A stretch of DNA of 64,000 bases from assembly GCF_040054535.1 (NCBI RefSeq), contig NC_090778.1:13609501-13673500 (forward strand), given 5' to 3'. The DNA comes from Antennarius striatus. Taxonomy: Eukaryota > Chordata > Actinopteri > Lophiiformes > Antennariidae. The notes beneath the pieces were generated by a model. It was not told the origin of the DNA, did not search any database, and saw only the letters and a list, made by a program, of their open reading frames with translations. Of the stretch, positions 61,460-64,000 are shown piece by piece. Position numbers and translations under genes: made by a program. Every line of letters begins with the position of its first letter. Positions within the stretch are counted from its first letter, which is position 1.

Positions 61460-64000
61460 GCACTAGCTCAAGTCAAAAGTCAAAGTCAGCTGTATTGTGA
61501 AATGTACCATATATGCACGACATACAGCACAGATGAAATTGCAGTCCTCTCTGACCCATGGTAAACAGTACAACACGGGCAGGACAGCACGGGCAGGACA
61601 ACACGGGCAGGACAGCACGAAGTATAAGATGAAACACAAGGGATGGTTAACATCTCTATACACTCTAATCTCATAGGGGAAGTGACGTGTGCGCAGTCCC
61701 TGAGTTGACCTGGGGAGGGAGAGATAGGTAGTCAGGTGGTGGGGGGAGGGCAGGGCAGTATGAGGCTAGAGTTCAAGGCTATGGCAGGGGGCAGAGCAGG
61801 GAGGGAGTTGAGCCTCTTGACCGCCTAGTGAAAGAAACTCTCCTTGAGCCTGCTGGTTCTGGCCCGCAGACTCTGCAGTCTCCTACCTGATGGCAGCAGG
61901 CTGAAAAGGCTGTGAGAGGGGTGGGTGGGATCACCTGCTATGCTGATGGCTTTGCGGGTGAGGCGGGTGTTATAAATGTCTGTAAGGGAAGGGAGACGGA
62001 CACCAGTGATCTTTTCAGCTGCTCTCACAATGCGCTGCACGGTCTTGCGGCAGGAAACGGTGCAGGTGCCGTACCACACGCTGATGCAGCTGGTCAGGAT
62101 GCTCTTAATGTTGCCTCTGTAGAAAGTCAGCATGATGGGGCGTGGGGCTCTTGCTCTCCTCAGTTTGCTGAGGAAGTAGAGGCGTTGTTGGGCTTTTTTG
62201 GCCAGCGATGCGGTGTTGCGGTCCCAGGACAGGTCCCCGGAGATGTGCACACCCAGGAACTTGGTGCTGCTGACCCTTTCCACTGCAGCACCGTCGATGG
62301 TTAGTAGAGCATGCTGGGTGCGTGCTCTCCTGAAGTCCACAGCAATCTCCTTCGTCTTTTCCACATTCAGATAGAGATTGTTGTCCTTGTACCACATAGC
62401 CAGGAGGCCCACCTCATTCCTTCAGGCTGTCTCATCGTTGTTGTTGATGAGACCCACCACAGTCGTGTCGTCTGCAAACTTGACGAAGAGGTTGGAACTG
62501 AAAGTTGGTGTGCAGTCGTGGGTCAACAGAGTGAAGAGGAGGGAGCTCAGAACACATCCTTGGGGGGCTCCCATGTTCAGCGTGATGGTGCTGGAGGTGT
62601 TGTTACCAACTTGAACTGCCTGTGGTCTCCCTGTCAGGAAGTCTGGCAGCCAGTTGCATATGGAGGTGTTGAGTCCAAGCTGGTCCAGTTTAAAGATGAG
62701 CTGCTGGGGGATGGTTGTGTTGAATGCTGAGCTGAAGTCGATGAACAGCATTCTGGCGTATGAAACTTTGGTCTCCAGGTGGGTGAGGGTTGAGTGTAGT
62801 GCAGTGGAGATGGCATCATCAGTCGAGCGGTTGGACCGGTAAGCAAACCGAAAAGGGTCCAGGGTTGAAGGGAGGGCAGACTTGATGTGATGCATGACTT
62901 GCCGCTCGAAGCACTTCATAAGGATGGGAGTGTGTGCAACTGGGCGGTAGTCGTTGAAGCCAGATGGGGGCGACTTCTTTGGGACTGGGATGATGGTGGT
63001 GGCTTTGAGACAGGTATCGGACAACAGCCTGGCTCAGGGAGATGTTGAAGATGTCTGTGAAGACATCTGTGAGCTCATCAGCACAGTCTCTCAGGACACG
63101 ACCAGGAATGTTGTCAGGACCTGGGGCTTTCCGTGCGTTGGTCCTTCTGAGGACTTGCCTCACGCTGTCCGGAGAAAGCGTCAACACCTGGTCGCCAGGA
63201 TGGGGTGGAGCCTTCTGTGCCGGGATGCCGTTGTCTGCCTCAAAGCGCGCAAAGAAGTCATTCAGCTGATTCAGCAGAGTGGTGGAGCTGTTGCAGGACT
63301 GTCCGTAATGGACGAATCCCCCGCCACAGGTTCCTGGTGTCTCTGCTGTCGCTGAAGTGGGTGGTGATCCTCCTGGAGTACTGTCTCTTGGCCACTCTGT
63401 TTGCCTTGTGACTGGTTGGCCCTAGCTGTCCTTAGGCCTACCTCGTCCCCAGCTCTGAAGGCCACGTTCCGCGCCTTCAGGAGCCTGTGGACTTCACCTG
63501 TCAGCCAAGGCTTCTGGTTGGCTCGAACAGAGATCGTTCTGGTGACTGTGACATCCATGCATTTCCTTTTCACAGGTTTAACGCCTCTTACGAGCGGTCT
63601 GTATGTGGGCGTTAGCATAACAGTGGTGTGGTCTGACACCCCAAGGTGGGGGAGGGCGTGGACCTTGTAAGCATCTTTGTGTCGTGTAGACATTGTCCAG
63701 GATGTTAACTCCTCTGGTGGCAAAGTTGATATGTCTATGTAATTTTGGAAAACACTCTTGGGGTTTGCGTGGTTAAAGTCCCCCGCCAGAATGAGGAAGG
63801 CATCTGGGTGGGCTGTCAGCTGCTCACTGATGTGGTGGTAGAGTTCATTCAGTGCCTCACTCCTGTTGTTGTTGGAGGTGGGAGGGATGTATACTGCCAC
63901 CAGCAATATGGCAGAAAATTCCCTGGTCAGGTAGAATGGCCGGCATCCGATGATCATAAGCTCCACCAGAGGAGAGCAGTGTGAGCAGACCACAGCAGCG
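61460..64000 (-). mobile_element. L2/CR1-type LINE, antisense in a gldc intron, cut by the window edge
   Basis: From right to left: endonuclease domain at 63993-63271 (LLVAVYIPPTSNNNRS, AFLILAGDFNHANPK, HLGVSDHTTVMLTP, then NQKPWLTGEVHRLLKARN). Reverse transcriptase starts at 63187 (RKAPGPDNIPGRVLRDCADE), continues 63024-62422 ([48 protein letters not shown], box [10 protein letters not shown]) and 62412-61825 (LYLNVEKTKEIAVDFRR, TKFLGVHISGDLSWD, ending LKESFFH). Three or more frame breaks make it inactive. The 3' UTR ends in (TTGACT)-like units near 61470. A small tandem array of CACGGGCAGGACA lies at about 61575-61620. Confidence 0.88.

Noticed and set aside
62311-62730. Plus-strand open frames across 61912-63670
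   Set aside because: They are antisense to the L2-type LINE, whose coding strand is minus; GC-rich LINE sequence gives long shadow frames.

Overview
The window is vertebrate nuclear DNA, almost certainly from a ray-finned (teleost) fish. It holds intron-containing vertebrate genes, very long (TA)n, (CA)n and (TCTA)n microsatellites, and a mixed set of fish-type LINEs, tRNA-derived SINEs and small DNA transposons. I saw no bacterial genes, CRISPR array, virus-like element or toxin gene. I could not fix the species.

Host genes, left to right. (1) The last two exons of a prolactin receptor (+, 1-953). (2) secisbp2, the SECIS-binding protein for selenocysteine insertion (-, 5116-10611). (3) mfsd10, a major-facilitator transporter (-, 12176-16060). 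(4) A large C2H2 zinc-finger gene of the ZNF462 family (-, 18599-31628), mostly one 5-kb exon. (5) coq2, the coenzyme Q prenyltransferase (+, 36913-41245). (6) mboat4, ghrelin O-acyltransferase (-, 47341-49478). (7) The first nine exons of gldc, the glycine cleavage P-protein (+, from 54441 and running off the right edge). For secisbp2, mfsd10, the ZNF462-like gene, coq2 and mboat4 I joined exons by hand at splice sites. The totals are multiples of three and give 791, 459, 2455, 389 and 432 residues, close to known family sizes.

Between and inside the genes are transposon remains: a decayed Tc1 copy and a short terminal-inverted-repeat element (2-3.6 kb); an RTE-type LINE with a visible target-site duplication (32.5-35.1 kb); a LINE with a restriction-like endonuclease that sits inside a (TA)n microsatellite (41.8-45.2 kb); a 3' fragment of another LINE (46.2-46.9 kb); an L2/CR1-type LINE whose tail runs into a (TCTA)n array (50.3-53.0 kb); a pogo/Tigger-like MITE in a gldc intron; two inverted copies of an unnamed repeat in gldc introns; and an antisense L2-like LINE in the next gldc intron, cut by the window edge.

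The genes do not form a pathway. prlr converges on secisbp2; secisbp2, mfsd10 and the ZNF462-like gene lie in tandem; the ZNF462-like gene and coq2 diverge; coq2 and mboat4 converge; mboat4 and gldc diverge. I found no new biological system. The most useful points are the divergent ZNF462 paralog, the LINE in (TA)n, the inverted unnamed repeat pair, and an upstream ORF overlapping the coq2 start.
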